The notes beneath the pieces are model-generated. The model made no database searches. It was not told the origin of the DNA and saw only the letters and a list, made by a program, of their open reading frames with translations. A program made the position numbers and the translations under genes. 64,000 nt of DNA from Terrimonas rubra (lineage in GTDB: Bacteria > Bacteroidota > Bacteroidia > Chitinophagales > Chitinophagaceae): assembly GCF_042686025.1 (NCBI RefSeq), contig NZ_JBHUOZ010000003.1, positions 1,302,001 to 1,366,000 on the forward strand, given 5' to 3'. Shown here piece after piece: positions 45,078 through 53,013 of the stretch (positions are counted from its first letter, which is position 1; every line of letters begins with the position of its first letter).

Positions 45078-46019
45078 ATGTTAGGAAAATTATTTAACCA
45101 GTTACTGGGCAAAGAGGAAGAAACAAACAATACACCTGCCCCCAAACCGGAGCAGGCACAGCCGCAACCGCAACCCATCAGTTTTGATCCTGAAACCCAG
45201 CACGGCACGCATTACAGTGTGGACGATTTTGATGCCGAAGTGGCACGCCTTTCAGAAGACTGGATCGCACAGGAAATAGCGGATGGTGAAACCGTGAGTG
45301 AGGATGATAAGCGGAACATTTATTATAACTACCGCCAGCAGGTGTACCTGGACTGGAATAACCGTGATATGGACCAATATGTACGATTTGAACATGCCAA
45401 CTCTTTAAAATACCTGGGGGTACAAACCTCGGGCTTTGTAAAAGTGGATGATGACAACCCGTTCTTAGCGCCGGTACATGGCATCTCGTTAAAAGACTAT
45501 ACCGCCATGTGTTTAAAGATCAGCAGCGGGGTAGACCATACCCGGGTTTGCCAGGCCATGGGACTGGAAGCAGTGATCTGGGATGAGCTCAATACTATCT
45601 GGCCACAACGTATGGCAGAGGATACTTCCTTTACCGTAACCACTCTCTTCGGACAGTATTATGCTGAAAACGAAGCTCATCCTAAATTACAACACCTGCA
45701 GGCAGAACTATCGGCCGATGCTGCAGCCAACCTGGAGCGTTTAAAAACCGATCGTTACTTTTATGAAGAACTGGCCGGCGCCCGCCAGGCTGCTTATGAA
45801 TATGGTTTGGATGGCGCACAATGGATACTGGAAACCTATGGCATTAACCTGGCCGATTTTCAATCCGTAGCCATGCAATATATGACGGAGCAAAACCAGC
45901 GCTGGAATAGCCAGGAGATCTTACATTACACCCAGTTCCAGGAACAAAAACAAAAAGAATACGCCAAAAAATTCGCTGCCGAACAAGGTGGAAATGTGGC
46001 CGATGATATTGAGTTTTAA
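45078..46019 (+). CDS. helical protein of unknown function, last gene of the SPFH operon
   Basis: A 313-residue cytoplasmic protein. The open frame reaches back to 45009 inside the preceding gene. I start it at the ATG at 45078 (MLGKLFNQLLG), 19 bases after that gene's stop, because the earlier part is only the neighbour read in another frame. A Pro/Gln-rich linker (residues about 20-40) is followed by an acidic, aromatic-rich helical domain with repeated short helices (WIAQEIADGETVSEDDKRN, WNSQEILHYTQFQEQKQKEY). I recognise no catalytic motif. A terminator follows. It is probably part of the same complex as the SPFH and zinc ribbon proteins. Confidence 0.8.
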   Translation: MLGKLFNQLLGKEEETNNTPAPKPEQAQPQPQPISFDPETQHGTHYSVDDFDAEVARLSEDWIAQEIADGETVSEDDKRNIYYNYRQQVYLDWNNRDMDQYVRFEHANSLKYLGVQTSGFVKVDDDNPFLAPVHGISLKDYTAMCLKISSGVDHTRVCQAMGLEAVIWDELNTIWPQRMAEDTSFTVTTLFGQYYAENEAHPKLQHLQAELSADAAANLERLKTDRYFYEELAGARQAAYEYGLDGAQWILETYGINLADFQSVAMQYMTEQNQRWNSQEILHYTQFQEQKQKEYAKKFAAEQGGNVADDIEF

Positions 46020-46051
46020 TAATTCACTACTATTCTTTATAAAAACTATTG

Positions 46052-46072
46052 CCCCGGTTAGCCGGGGTTTTT
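46052..46072 (+). terminator. intrinsic terminator of the SPFH operon
   Basis: CCCCGG / CCGGGG with a TTAG loop followed by TTTTT, 33 bases after the last operon stop. Confidence 0.85.
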
Positions 46073-46090
46073 ATTGCCGGTATAGTGCAA

Positions 46091-46123
46091 TAAAAAAAGA
46101 GAGGCGGCCACAGGCCGCCTCTC
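46091..46123 (-). terminator. intrinsic terminator facing ahcY
   Basis: GAGAGGCGGCC / GGCCGCCTCTC with a 3-nt loop and, on the minus strand, a run of seven T. It lies about 115 bases past the ahcY stop. The stretch between is AT-rich and includes loose ATCTAAAATCTAAA-type repeats. Confidence 0.8.
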
Positions 46124-46238
46124 GTACTTACAACTTCTATATTGAATAAAGTATTCAGATTAAAGCATATAGTATTAAGATAAGAAATATGATCTAAAAT
46201 CTAAAGTCTAATATCTATATACTACATACTGCATACTA

Positions 46239-47567
46239 TTAATAACGGTAATGCTCTACTTTGTAAGGACCTTCAACTGGTATGCCTAAATAGCTGGCCT
46301 GTGCAGGAGTTAAAGTATCCAGTTCCACACCAATTTTAGCCAGGTGTAAACGGGCAACTTTCTCATCTAAATGTTTAGGTAATACAAACACATTGTTCTC
46401 GTAATTGCTGTGGTTGGTCCACAATTCAATCTGGGCCAGTGTTTGGTTACTGAAAGAGTTACTCATTACAAAGCTTGGGTGACCGGTAGCGCAACCTAAG
46501 TTCACTAAACGGCCTTCTGCTAAAATGATGATATCGTTACCATCAACATTGTAAATATCTACCTGTGGTTTGATGGTATCTTTGGTATTGCCGTAGTTGC
46601 TGTTTAACCAGGCCATATCAATTTCAATATCAAAGTGACCAATGTTACAAACGATGGTTTTGTCTTTCATTAATTTAAAATGCTCACCTGTAATGATGTC
46701 GCGGCAACCGGTAGTGGTAACCACAATATCAGCTTCTTTCACAGCGTCTGTCATTTTCTTAACGGCATAACCGTCCATAGCAGCCTGTAAAGCACAGATA
46801 GGGTCAATTTCGGTAACAATTACACGGCAGCCTGCACCCGATAAAGAAGCGGCAGAACCTTTACCTACGTCGCCATAACCTGCAACCACTGCTACTTTAC
46901 CAGCCAGCATTACGTCAGTAGCACGACGGATAGAATCCACTAAAGACTCTTTACAGCCGTATTTGTTGTCAAATTTAGATTTGGTAACAGAGTCGTTAAC
47001 ATTGATAGCGGGCATTGGTAAAGTACCTTTTGCTACACGCTCATATAAACGGTGTACACCGGTAGTGGTCTCTTCGCTGATACCTTTAACGTGTTGTACC
47101 AGTTCAGGATAAGTGTCCAGTACCATATTGGTCAGGTCACCACCATCATCTAAAATCATATTCAAAGGACGCTCAGCGCTGCCGAAGAATAAAGTTTGTT
47201 CAATACACCAGTCAGCTTCAGCCTGAGTTTGACCTTTCCAGGCAAACACACCAATACCGGCAGCCGCAATAGCAGCAGCAGCATGATCCTGGGTAGAGAA
47301 AATATTACAAGAGCTCCATTTAACCTCGGCACCTAAAGCTACCAGGGTTTCAATTAAAACCGCGGTCTGGATGGTCATGTGTAAGCAACCTGCAATGCGG
47401 GCGCCTTTAAGCGGCTGTGAAGGGCCATACTCGGCACGGATGCTCATTAAGCCCGGCATTTCCGCCTCGGCTAAACGAATTTCTTTACGACCCCAATCGG
47501 CCAGGCTGATATCGGCCACTTTGTTCTGCAGGCTAAAATCAATACCTGATTTTGTAACTGTTGACAT
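46239..47567 (-). CDS. ahcY: adenosylhomocysteinase
   Basis: S-adenosylhomocysteine hydrolase, the NAD-dependent enzyme that splits the by-product of methyl transfer into adenosine and homocysteine. The 442 residues fit the family. Visible are GCLHMTIQTAVLIETL, the substrate-site segment CNIFSTQDHAAAAIA, the Rossmann motif VAGYGDVGKGSAASLSGAG, VTEIDPICALQAAMDGY, and the C-terminal YKVEHYRY with the conserved Lys/Tyr that closes over NAD. All key parts are present. The gene is divergent from an Lrp/AsnC-type regulator across 139 bases. A TAGCTTTG -7 box lies 41 bases before its ATG. Confidence 0.97.
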   Translation of the reverse strand: MSTVTKSGIDFSLQNKVADISLADWGRKEIRLAEAEMPGLMSIRAEYGPSQPLKGARIAGCLHMTIQTAVLIETLVALGAEVKWSSCNIFSTQDHAAAAIAAAGIGVFAWKGQTQAEADWCIEQTLFFGSAERPLNMILDDGGDLTNMVLDTYPELVQHVKGISEETTTGVHRLYERVAKGTLPMPAINVNDSVTKSKFDNKYGCKESLVDSIRRATDVMLAGKVAVVAGYGDVGKGSAASLSGAGCRVIVTEIDPICALQAAMDGYAVKKMTDAVKEADIVVTTTGCRDIITGEHFKLMKDKTIVCNIGHFDIEIDMAWLNSNYGNTKDTIKPQVDIYNVDGNDIIILAEGRLVNLGCATGHPSFVMSNSFSNQTLAQIELWTNHSNYENNVFVLPKHLDEKVARLHLAKIGVELDTLTPAQASYLGIPVEGPYKVEHYRY

Positions 47568-47607
47568 GATTTGTTTATTTTTTTTGAGAAGTTTAAAATT
47601 TGCCCTG

Positions 47608-47615
47608 CAAAGCTA
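47608..47615 (-). promoter_or_regulatory. possible -7 box for ahcY
   Basis: On the minus strand TAGCTTTG fits TAnnTTTG and lies about 41 bases before the ahcY ATG. A TTG at a normal distance is not evident. Confidence 0.4.
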
Positions 47616-47706
47616 ATACAATAGAACAAAATTCTAAATACCATCCCTATTTTTGGAATAAATGTGTATAAAAATGTTATTTTGCAGTATAAAATAAGGT
47701 AAAATC

Positions 47707-48204
47707 ATGGCAAAAGCCGTACAAACAGGACAATCCACCGATAAGTCCGTACAATTGGATGACAAAGACCTGGCCATACTGCGCTTATTACAACAAAATG
47801 CCCGGTACACAGTGAAGCAGATTGCCGAGCAGGTACACCTGAGTACCACGCCGGTGCACGAACGCATTAAACGTATGGAGGACCAGGGTATTATTAAACA
47901 ATATGCCGCATTGGTCGATCATACCAAAATCAACAAAGGCCTGATGGTGATCTGTTATGTATCGCTGAAGCAGCATAATAAAACGGCCGGCGCCACTTTC
48001 ATTACCGCCATCCAGGCCTTACCCGAAGTGCTGGAATGTTACAATATTTCCGGGGAGTTCGATTTTATGCTCAAGGTAGTGGCCGCCGATATGGATGATT
48101 ATTATAACTTCCACGTCAACAAATTAAGCGAGGTAGAGAACCTGGGCAATGTGCAGAGTATTTTTGTAATGGGCATTGTCAAGCAAACACATCAATTGGT
48201 GTAG
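47707..48204 (+). CDS. Lrp/AsnC family transcriptional regulator
   Basis: A 165-residue regulator. After a 15-residue polar N-terminus comes the winged HTH (DKDLAILRLLQQNARYTVKQ and LSTTPVHERIKRMEDQGIIK) and then the AsnC/RAM ligand-binding domain (FITAIQALPEVLECYNISGE, FDFMLKVVAADMDDYY). Members bind amino acids and form octamers that wrap DNA. The gene is divergent from ahcY, and the 139-base region between them may hold its operator. A role in methionine-cycle or amino-acid control is therefore a reasonable inference, not a demonstrated one. Confidence 0.92.
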   Translation: MAKAVQTGQSTDKSVQLDDKDLAILRLLQQNARYTVKQIAEQVHLSTTPVHERIKRMEDQGIIKQYAALVDHTKINKGLMVICYVSLKQHNKTAGATFITAIQALPEVLECYNISGEFDFMLKVVAADMDDYYNFHVNKLSEVENLGNVQSIFVMGIVKQTHQLV

Positions 48205-48273
48205 TGAATTAATTGAGAATTAATAATGAAGAATTATTAATTGACCAGCCACAGTACCCTGATCGGGCTTTAG

Positions 48274-48296
48274 TTGCGACGCTCCGTTCAGCTGCA
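48274..48296 (-). repeat. dispersed intergenic repeat, copy 3 (inverted)
   Basis: These 23 bases are the exact reverse complement of 36238-36260 (core GCGACGCTCCGTTC). The flanking CCCTGATCGGGCTTTAG is not shared with the other copies in this window. A TTG codon inside the element could be taken as the start of the next gene, but an ATG 63 bases on is more likely. Confidence 0.6.
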
Positions 48297-48336
48297 ACAA
48301 TACTATTTATCAATTTTAACGACAGCGGGCATTCCT

Positions 48337-48813
48337 ATGTATTTAATCGGGCAACATAAAGAAAAACAGGTTTATTATTTTGATCTTGAAAAGGATGAAC
48401 TGCAAAACCTGCCAAAAGAAAATTGGACAGCTATTGGTATTGTCAATGGTGCTTACAAAAAACAGTTGTTTGAAGGGTTTATTAAGCATAACGTTTACTC
48501 TGGTTTATTGGAATTTAAAGGCCAGGGAATATATGGCGAAACATTACATGATCACTTTGATGAGCGGATTGTTGAACTTGAGAATATTGAAGGGTATCCG
48601 GAAACAGATATTATGACAACATGGTACGGGGGTGAAAAAAATGATTTGCCTAATGCTCTTTGGGATAGTTTTAATATCTCATTCGCAACGGATAGTATTG
48701 ATAGTGCACGGACGAAAGTAATCTGTATTTCAATGGATGGACAAAATTACCAGGATACAATTCGGGCCATTTTAGCACGTTTAAACGAAGGATGGATACC
48801 TCCGGACGAATAA
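48337..48813 (+). CDS. hypothetical protein
   Basis: A 158-residue cytoplasmic protein from the ATG at 48337. The frame reaches back to a TTG at 48274, but that part is a dispersed repeat, so the extra 21 residues are unlikely to be translated. It is acidic, with short alternating strands and helices (KQVYYFDLEKDELQN, YSGLLEFKGQGIYG, TKVICISMDGQNYQDTIRAI). It has no signal, membrane helix or motif that I know. It resembles, only in general style, small immunity or SMI1-like proteins, and I do not claim that family. Codon use is more AT-rich than in its neighbours, which may point to later acquisition. Confidence 0.65.
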   Translation: MYLIGQHKEKQVYYFDLEKDELQNLPKENWTAIGIVNGAYKKQLFEGFIKHNVYSGLLEFKGQGIYGETLHDHFDERIVELENIEGYPETDIMTTWYGGEKNDLPNALWDSFNISFATDSIDSARTKVICISMDGQNYQDTIRAILARLNEGWIPPDE

Positions 48814-48880
48814 ATGAGTATCATACTCTATAATTTTATTAATTTTAATGAAACGAAAAAAAAATTGTAAAATACATTTT

Positions 48881-49189
48881 ATGACTCAATATAATTATGA
48901 TACGCTTAGTGCAGCTACCAACGGATTAAAAGAGAGAGGCTATACCCTTGATTTTAATTTATCAGAGAACTGCCTGGTGTGTAATACGGGCAAATTGGAT
49001 ATTGATGATTTTGAAATTGTGGAATTCCACCGTTTTGAAGGTAATACCGATCCGGCCGATGAGGCCATTGTTTACGCAATAGAAGGTAGCCAGGGTGAAA
49101 AAGGTGTGCTGGTAAGTGGTTATGGCATTTCCGCTGAGGGCATGAGTGCAGAGATGGCTAAAAAATTACACGAAAATTTAAACCGGTAG
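48881..49189 (+). CDS. small protein of the family often mislabelled phosphoribosylpyrophosphate synthetase
   Basis: A 102-residue cytoplasmic protein. The frame reaches back to 48848; the ATG at 48881 (MTQYNYDTLSAA) fits the family start better. Diagnostic segments are GLKERGYTLDFNL near the N-terminus, then FEIVEFHRFEGNTDPADEAIVYAIE and KGVLVSGYGI. Similar short proteins in Bacteroidota are labelled phosphoribosylpyrophosphate synthetase in databases. It is far too short for that enzyme (over 300 residues) and lacks its PRPP loop, so I regard the function as unknown. It is probably transcribed with the gene upstream. Confidence 0.75.
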   Translation: MTQYNYDTLSAATNGLKERGYTLDFNLSENCLVCNTGKLDIDDFEIVEFHRFEGNTDPADEAIVYAIEGSQGEKGVLVSGYGISAEGMSAEMAKKLHENLNR

Positions 49190-49252
49190 ACAACCTTCCT
49201 GTCCCGGGAACCATCCATTACAATCATTAAACGCTGACTATATATCAATGAT

Positions 49253-49762
49253 ATGAAAACACTGTACTTTTTTGTAGCCATGTTATTACTGGCACCGCTT
49301 TGTTCCGATGCACAGGATGTTACACATACCAAACGCCGCCGGACCGGCAAACCGGTAAAAGACTCTCTGCAAATGACCTGCCTGTTACAGGATGCGGCAG
49401 AAGCACCGCCTAAAAAGAAAGCCTATGAAATGGGGGTAGACCAACCCATGTTGCGACTGACCAGTTCTACTGATAGCCTGGTAAGGGCCGGACTGACAGG
49501 TGTTGTCAGCATCGTTCAGTCAGAAGGCAAGGGTAAGATGGAAGTGGTGTATTATTTCCAGGATTATTATGTTTGGGTATCGGGTCTAAGCAAAGTTAAC
49601 GTAGTTAAAAACCAGAAACTAAAACCCGATGATGTGATAGGAACCATCAATAAGGGTGATGTCATTGAAATCATCATCACCGACTATGATACCCCGGTTG
49701 ATCCTAAAAAATATATCAACTGTGGCTTACAGCCGGTCGCCACTCCCGATGGTAAGAAATAA
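49253..49762 (+). CDS. secreted protein with degenerate M23/LytM-like domain
   Basis: A 169-residue exported protein with a signal peptide (MKTLYFFVAMLLLAPLCSDA before QD). After a basic linker, the last 75 residues follow the strand pattern of a LytM/M23 peptidase end: YYVWVSGLSKVNVVKNQKLKPDDVIGTIN, then VIEIIITDYDTPVDPKKYI. The last resembles the family's HFEI...PVDPxxYL. The zinc-binding HxH of the catalytic version is missing (EIIIT instead of HFEI). The first zinc ligands are also absent, so this part cannot be an active peptidase. It may bind peptidoglycan or regulate an amidase, as other degenerate LytM proteins do. The domain match is by eye only. Confidence 0.7.
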   Translation: MKTLYFFVAMLLLAPLCSDAQDVTHTKRRRTGKPVKDSLQMTCLLQDAAEAPPKKKAYEMGVDQPMLRLTSSTDSLVRAGLTGVVSIVQSEGKGKMEVVYYFQDYYVWVSGLSKVNVVKNQKLKPDDVIGTINKGDVIEIIITDYDTPVDPKKYINCGLQPVATPDGKK

Positions 49763-49783
49763 ATTAACTATTTACAACCATAC

Positions 49784-49813
49784 AGGTGATCAAAAAAACG
49801 ATCACCTTTTTTT
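49784..49813 (+). terminator. intrinsic terminator after the degenerate LytM gene
   Basis: AGGTGATC / GATCACCT with an 8-nt A-rich loop followed by a T-run, 21 bases after the stop. Confidence 0.85.
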
Positions 49814-49850
49814 GTTCCCATGCAGCACACATTATTGCAAAAAACTCCTC

Positions 49851-49938
49851 ATCTAAAATCTAAAATCTAAAATCTAAAATCTAAAATCTAAAATCTAAAA
49901 TCTAAAATCTAAAATCTAAAATCTAAAATCTAAAATCT
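49851..49938. repeat. 7-bp simple repeat, about 12.5 copies
   Basis: The heptamer ATCTAAA is repeated without interruption for 88 bases. It runs right up to the stop codon of the leftward PrsW-GNAT gene; the stop (TAG, 49939-49937) uses the last repeat bases. Loose copies of the same phrase lie near 46190-46215. Confidence 0.95.
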
Positions 49939-51136
49939 ACCCCAGCTTCAGCTCCATTACATAGTCATTCATAAAATACCCGTTACCAATATCAATATCC
50001 TCCTCCCGGATCACTTCAAACCCCATCTTCTCATAAAAACTCCTGGCCGGGTTATGCCGGTTCACATTCAGTTGCAGGTAAGCAGTGCCGTTTTTCTTTA
50101 ATGCATGTATGATCTGTTGTAAGGTTAGTTTGCCAAAACCCTTGCCCTGCATGCGGGGCAGGAAATAAATTTTATGGAGTTTTGCTGTGTCCTGTGATAT
50201 CCGCCCAAAAGCAGCAAAGCCAACGGGCACATTATCATCATAAACCAGGATAAAATGGTTCTGTTGCATATCTTTTTCCAGTGTAGCACTGCTGTACAGG
50301 CTGCTCAGCATATACTCTATCTGTTCGGTGCTTAAAATGCTGCCATAGGTGGCAGGCCAACTGTCATAGGCCAGTTGCTGGATAACAGGAATATCGCGTA
50401 CTGCGGCTTTCCTGATCTTTAATAACTCGGTAGGGTGATGCGTCATCTGCGACAAACGGCGGTGCACTTTAATATGTTTTAAACTTAAACGGATACCGAT
50501 GATAAAAGAAACAATGGCCCCTATGAACAACGCCCCGTCAGAAATATAATCTTTTACATCGGGGTGCCCCTGCAGGAACAAAAAAAAATCGTATACGCCG
50601 TGCATAAAAGTGGCCCAGAATATGCCGGTGATGATCAGTTTGGTTTTGTTCACCGTAGCAAATTTTGCCAGGCCTACATAATAACCCATTAAGATACCGA
50701 AAGTAGCATGTGCCGGCACGGATAAAAACATACGCATCAGCGCTACCTGGTAGCCCATGCCCATTTCGGCATAACGGGTAACATACAGGATGTTTTCGAT
50801 GGTGGCAAAGCCCATACTGGCCACTACACCATATACAATGCCGTCCAGGGGTTCATCAAAACTTTTTTTAGGATAACTGTACCAGCGTAATACGGCAAAC
50901 TTGCAAAGCTCTTCGGTGAGGGCCACCACCAGGAAAGCCTTTACAGCCACCATGGCTATACTACCGGTTTCGGTATTAAAGGCAAACTCGATAATTACGG
51001 CCGGTACTGCAGTTAAAATGCCAAGGAGGAAAGTGAGAATGAGATTTAATAAGGGCTCTTTATTATACCGGTCACGGTAAAATATAAACAGGCAAATGGC
51101 GATGCCCGGTGCTGCGGCTAAAGCAATTAAATTCAT
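49937..51136 (-). CDS. PrsW-type intramembrane protease fused to a GNAT acetyltransferase
   Basis: A 399-residue fusion. Residues 1-220 are a polytopic membrane domain of the PrsW (M82) glutamic protease family: Glu75-Glu76 in ALTEELCKF (EExxK motif), Glu114 in FATIEN, His143 in SVPAHATFG, and His179/Asp183 in FMHGVYDF. From about 237 a soluble GNAT domain begins (LKIRKAAVRDIPVIQQLAYD), with the acetyl-CoA loop LPRMQGKGFGK and C-terminal ARSFYEKMGFEV. PrsW members process membrane anti-sigma factors. A cytoplasmic acetyltransferase tail on the same chain is unusual and could modify the cleaved product or an unrelated substrate. The frame is continuous with no sign of a sequencing join. Confidence 0.9.
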   Translation of the reverse strand: MNLIALAAAPGIAICLFIFYRDRYNKEPLLNLILTFLLGILTAVPAVIIEFAFNTETGSIAMVAVKAFLVVALTEELCKFAVLRWYSYPKKSFDEPLDGIVYGVVASMGFATIENILYVTRYAEMGMGYQVALMRMFLSVPAHATFGILMGYYVGLAKFATVNKTKLIITGIFWATFMHGVYDFFLFLQGHPDVKDYISDGALFIGAIVSFIIGIRLSLKHIKVHRRLSQMTHHPTELLKIRKAAVRDIPVIQQLAYDSWPATYGSILSTEQIEYMLSSLYSSATLEKDMQQNHFILVYDDNVPVGFAAFGRISQDTAKLHKIYFLPRMQGKGFGKLTLQQIIHALKKNGTAYLQLNVNRHNPARSFYEKMGFEVIREEDIDIGNGYFMNDYVMELKLG

Positions 51137-51387
51137 AGGCTACGAATGTAACAGAAATTGTTCATAATTTATTGACCGGGCAGTGGTATCATTTTATCTT
51201 CATACTAAATACTATCTACTGTTTACTATTGAATATTTCTATACTTTTGCCGGCTATTATCATTGAATAAATCACAAAATGTTTGCATGAAATGAGCATA
51301 AAAATTTTCGGGCAAATTCATGCCTAAAGCGATGAAAATTTGTATGCAAAATGCCATGTGACAAAAAGAAGTAACAAAAATATACAC

Positions 51388-52071
51388 ATGAAAAAGTACG
51401 CCATTATTGTAGCGGGGGGATCGGGGTTAAGAATGGGCGCAGCCTTACCCAAACAATTTCTGTTGCTGAATAATAAACCCTTACTGTATTATACCATCAA
51501 TACATTTTTAGCCGCTTACGATGACCTTCAGATCATACTGGTATTACCAGTGGATTATACTGATATGGGCCAGGAAGTAATTGATGCTTATTTCGATAAA
51601 AGCCGTATCCAGATAACAGCCGGTGGCGATTCGCGTTTCCAGTCGGTAAAAAACGGGCTGCAGCTGGTGGAAGATGAGTCCATTATTTTTGTACACGACG
51701 GCGTACGCTGCCTGTTAACTACCGATCTTATTCATCGTTGTTACCGGCAGGCGGTGGAAACCGGTACGGCTGTGCCTGCTATCTGCAGTCACGACAGTGT
51801 GCGTTTACTGACCGAAGACGGTAATGAAGTAGCCGACCGTAACCAGGTGATGCTGGTACAAACACCACAGACCTTTCACAGTAAAATACTCTTGCCCGCC
51901 TTCCAGATAGATTATAAAGATAAATTCACCGATGAGGCGACCGTAGTGGAAGCTTTCGGAATGAAAATATCACTGGTGGAAGGGGAGGTCAATAATATTA
52001 AAATTACAAGACCCATTGACCTGGTGGTGGCCGCACAACTATTACAGGAAGCAGAGCAGGGAAATCAGTAA
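51388..52071 (+). CDS. ispD: 2-C-methyl-D-erythritol 4-phosphate cytidylyltransferase
   Basis: The third step of the non-mevalonate isoprenoid pathway: transfer of CMP from CTP to methylerythritol phosphate. It has 227 residues from the ATG at 51388, which opens MKKYAIIVAGGSGLRMG, the nucleotide-binding motif. The frame reaches back to 51340, but those 16 residues precede the fold. Further hallmarks are LPKQFLLLNNKPLLYYTI, AGGDSRFQSVKNGL, FVHDGVRCLL, QTPQTFHSKIL and FTDEATVVEAFG. Catalytic Arg and Lys residues of the AGGSGLRMG...PKQF region are present. It converges on the next gene with only 7 bases between the stops. No other isoprenoid gene is nearby. Confidence 0.96.
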   Translation: MKKYAIIVAGGSGLRMGAALPKQFLLLNNKPLLYYTINTFLAAYDDLQIILVLPVDYTDMGQEVIDAYFDKSRIQITAGGDSRFQSVKNGLQLVEDESIIFVHDGVRCLLTTDLIHRCYRQAVETGTAVPAICSHDSVRLLTEDGNEVADRNQVMLVQTPQTFHSKILLPAFQIDYKDKFTDEATVVEAFGMKISLVEGEVNNIKITRPIDLVVAAQLLQEAEQGNQ

Positions 52072-52078
52072 GGGCAAT

Positions 52079-53005
52079 TTATTTCTTCAGCCATTTCAGG
52101 TAAAAAGGCAGGCGGTTAATACGCAGGGAAGGGTAATACTCAATGCCTGCACCAAAGCCGTTATAAAAAAAAGCCAGGCTGCGGATATCCGACCCCTCAA
52201 AGTCAAGTATAAGATCGGTTCCGGCATGTTCCTGGATAAAACTGTCGACCAGGTAATGCGAAGCCCCGATCGTTTTACCCAACGGGTTATTTCCTACCAG
52301 GATATAGTAAGCCCGCTGATGTGAAAAGAAAAAGACACAGCTGGACATTAATTGCTGTTTATTGTCATACACACCATAACTATCCGTTTTGCCAGTGGTT
52401 AAAAGATGCTGGTATAGCTTTTTCAATCTTTCATAATCCTCGTCCATCGGTGGCAGCAAGTGCTGCAAAGAGTCTTTACTCAGGCCAATAATATCATCTA
52501 TAGCCATACCCTTTTGTAAAGTGCAACCGTATTGAATAGCTTTTTGAATATTTCTCTTATGGTTATCGCGGTAGCGTTTCCTGATCACTGTATAATCTTC
52601 CTGTAAGGGTAAAATATAATTTACCCTGTTCACACTATCCGGCAGCTCATGGCCGGGTAACAGGTTCCCCGCATTCAGCGATATTTCGACCAGTTTGAAC
52701 TTTTTGGGAATGGCCCGTATAAATGCGTTTATTATTTCATTATTCAGCTGATTGCCATATACACCTGTGGAGGCGGTAAATGCGGGCTGGTACAAATAAT
52801 AAAAACCGTATTTCTTATTCCAGGTCAGGGGCATCACTGTTTGATAATCACCTAATACCAGGGCATCCCAGTTTTTAGCCATTGCATCCAGGTACCAGGA
52901 ATAACCATAAATATTACCATTGACAGCTCCGGAAATACATTGATCCCATTTGGCAATATCTATCTGCCGGCGGGTAAGGTATTGTATGGAATAAGTTGTT
53001 GCCAA
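52079..53005 (-). CDS. FemAB/GNAT-like acyltransferase
   Basis: A 308-residue cytoplasmic protein with the double-GNAT layout of FemAB-like (BioF2-like) proteins. It opens with an N-terminal half including YGYSWYLDAMAKNWDALVLGDY and VMPLTWNKKYGFYYLYQPAF. A basic segment YRDNHKRNIQKAIQYG follows, then a C-terminal half with GASHYLVDSFIQEH, LDFEGSD and FYNGFGAGIEYYP. Such proteins transfer amino acids or acyl groups, often in cell-wall or polysaccharide modification. The substrate here is unknown. The most upstream possible start in this frame is a TTG at 53005, 8 bases after the M1 peptidase stop; no ATG lies near. The two genes are likely co-transcribed. Confidence 0.78.
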   Translation of the reverse strand: MATTYSIQYLTRRQIDIAKWDQCISGAVNGNIYGYSWYLDAMAKNWDALVLGDYQTVMPLTWNKKYGFYYLYQPAFTASTGVYGNQLNNEIINAFIRAIPKKFKLVEISLNAGNLLPGHELPDSVNRVNYILPLQEDYTVIRKRYRDNHKRNIQKAIQYGCTLQKGMAIDDIIGLSKDSLQHLLPPMDEDYERLKKLYQHLLTTGKTDSYGVYDNKQQLMSSCVFFFSHQRAYYILVGNNPLGKTIGASHYLVDSFIQEHAGTDLILDFEGSDIRSLAFFYNGFGAGIEYYPSLRINRLPFYLKWLKK

Positions 53006-53013
53006 TACGTTGA

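Noticed and set aside
48274..48336. TTG start of the 158-residue protein
   Set aside because: The sequence from 48274 to 48296 is a dispersed repeat found elsewhere in noncoding DNA, so the ATG at 48337 is the better start.
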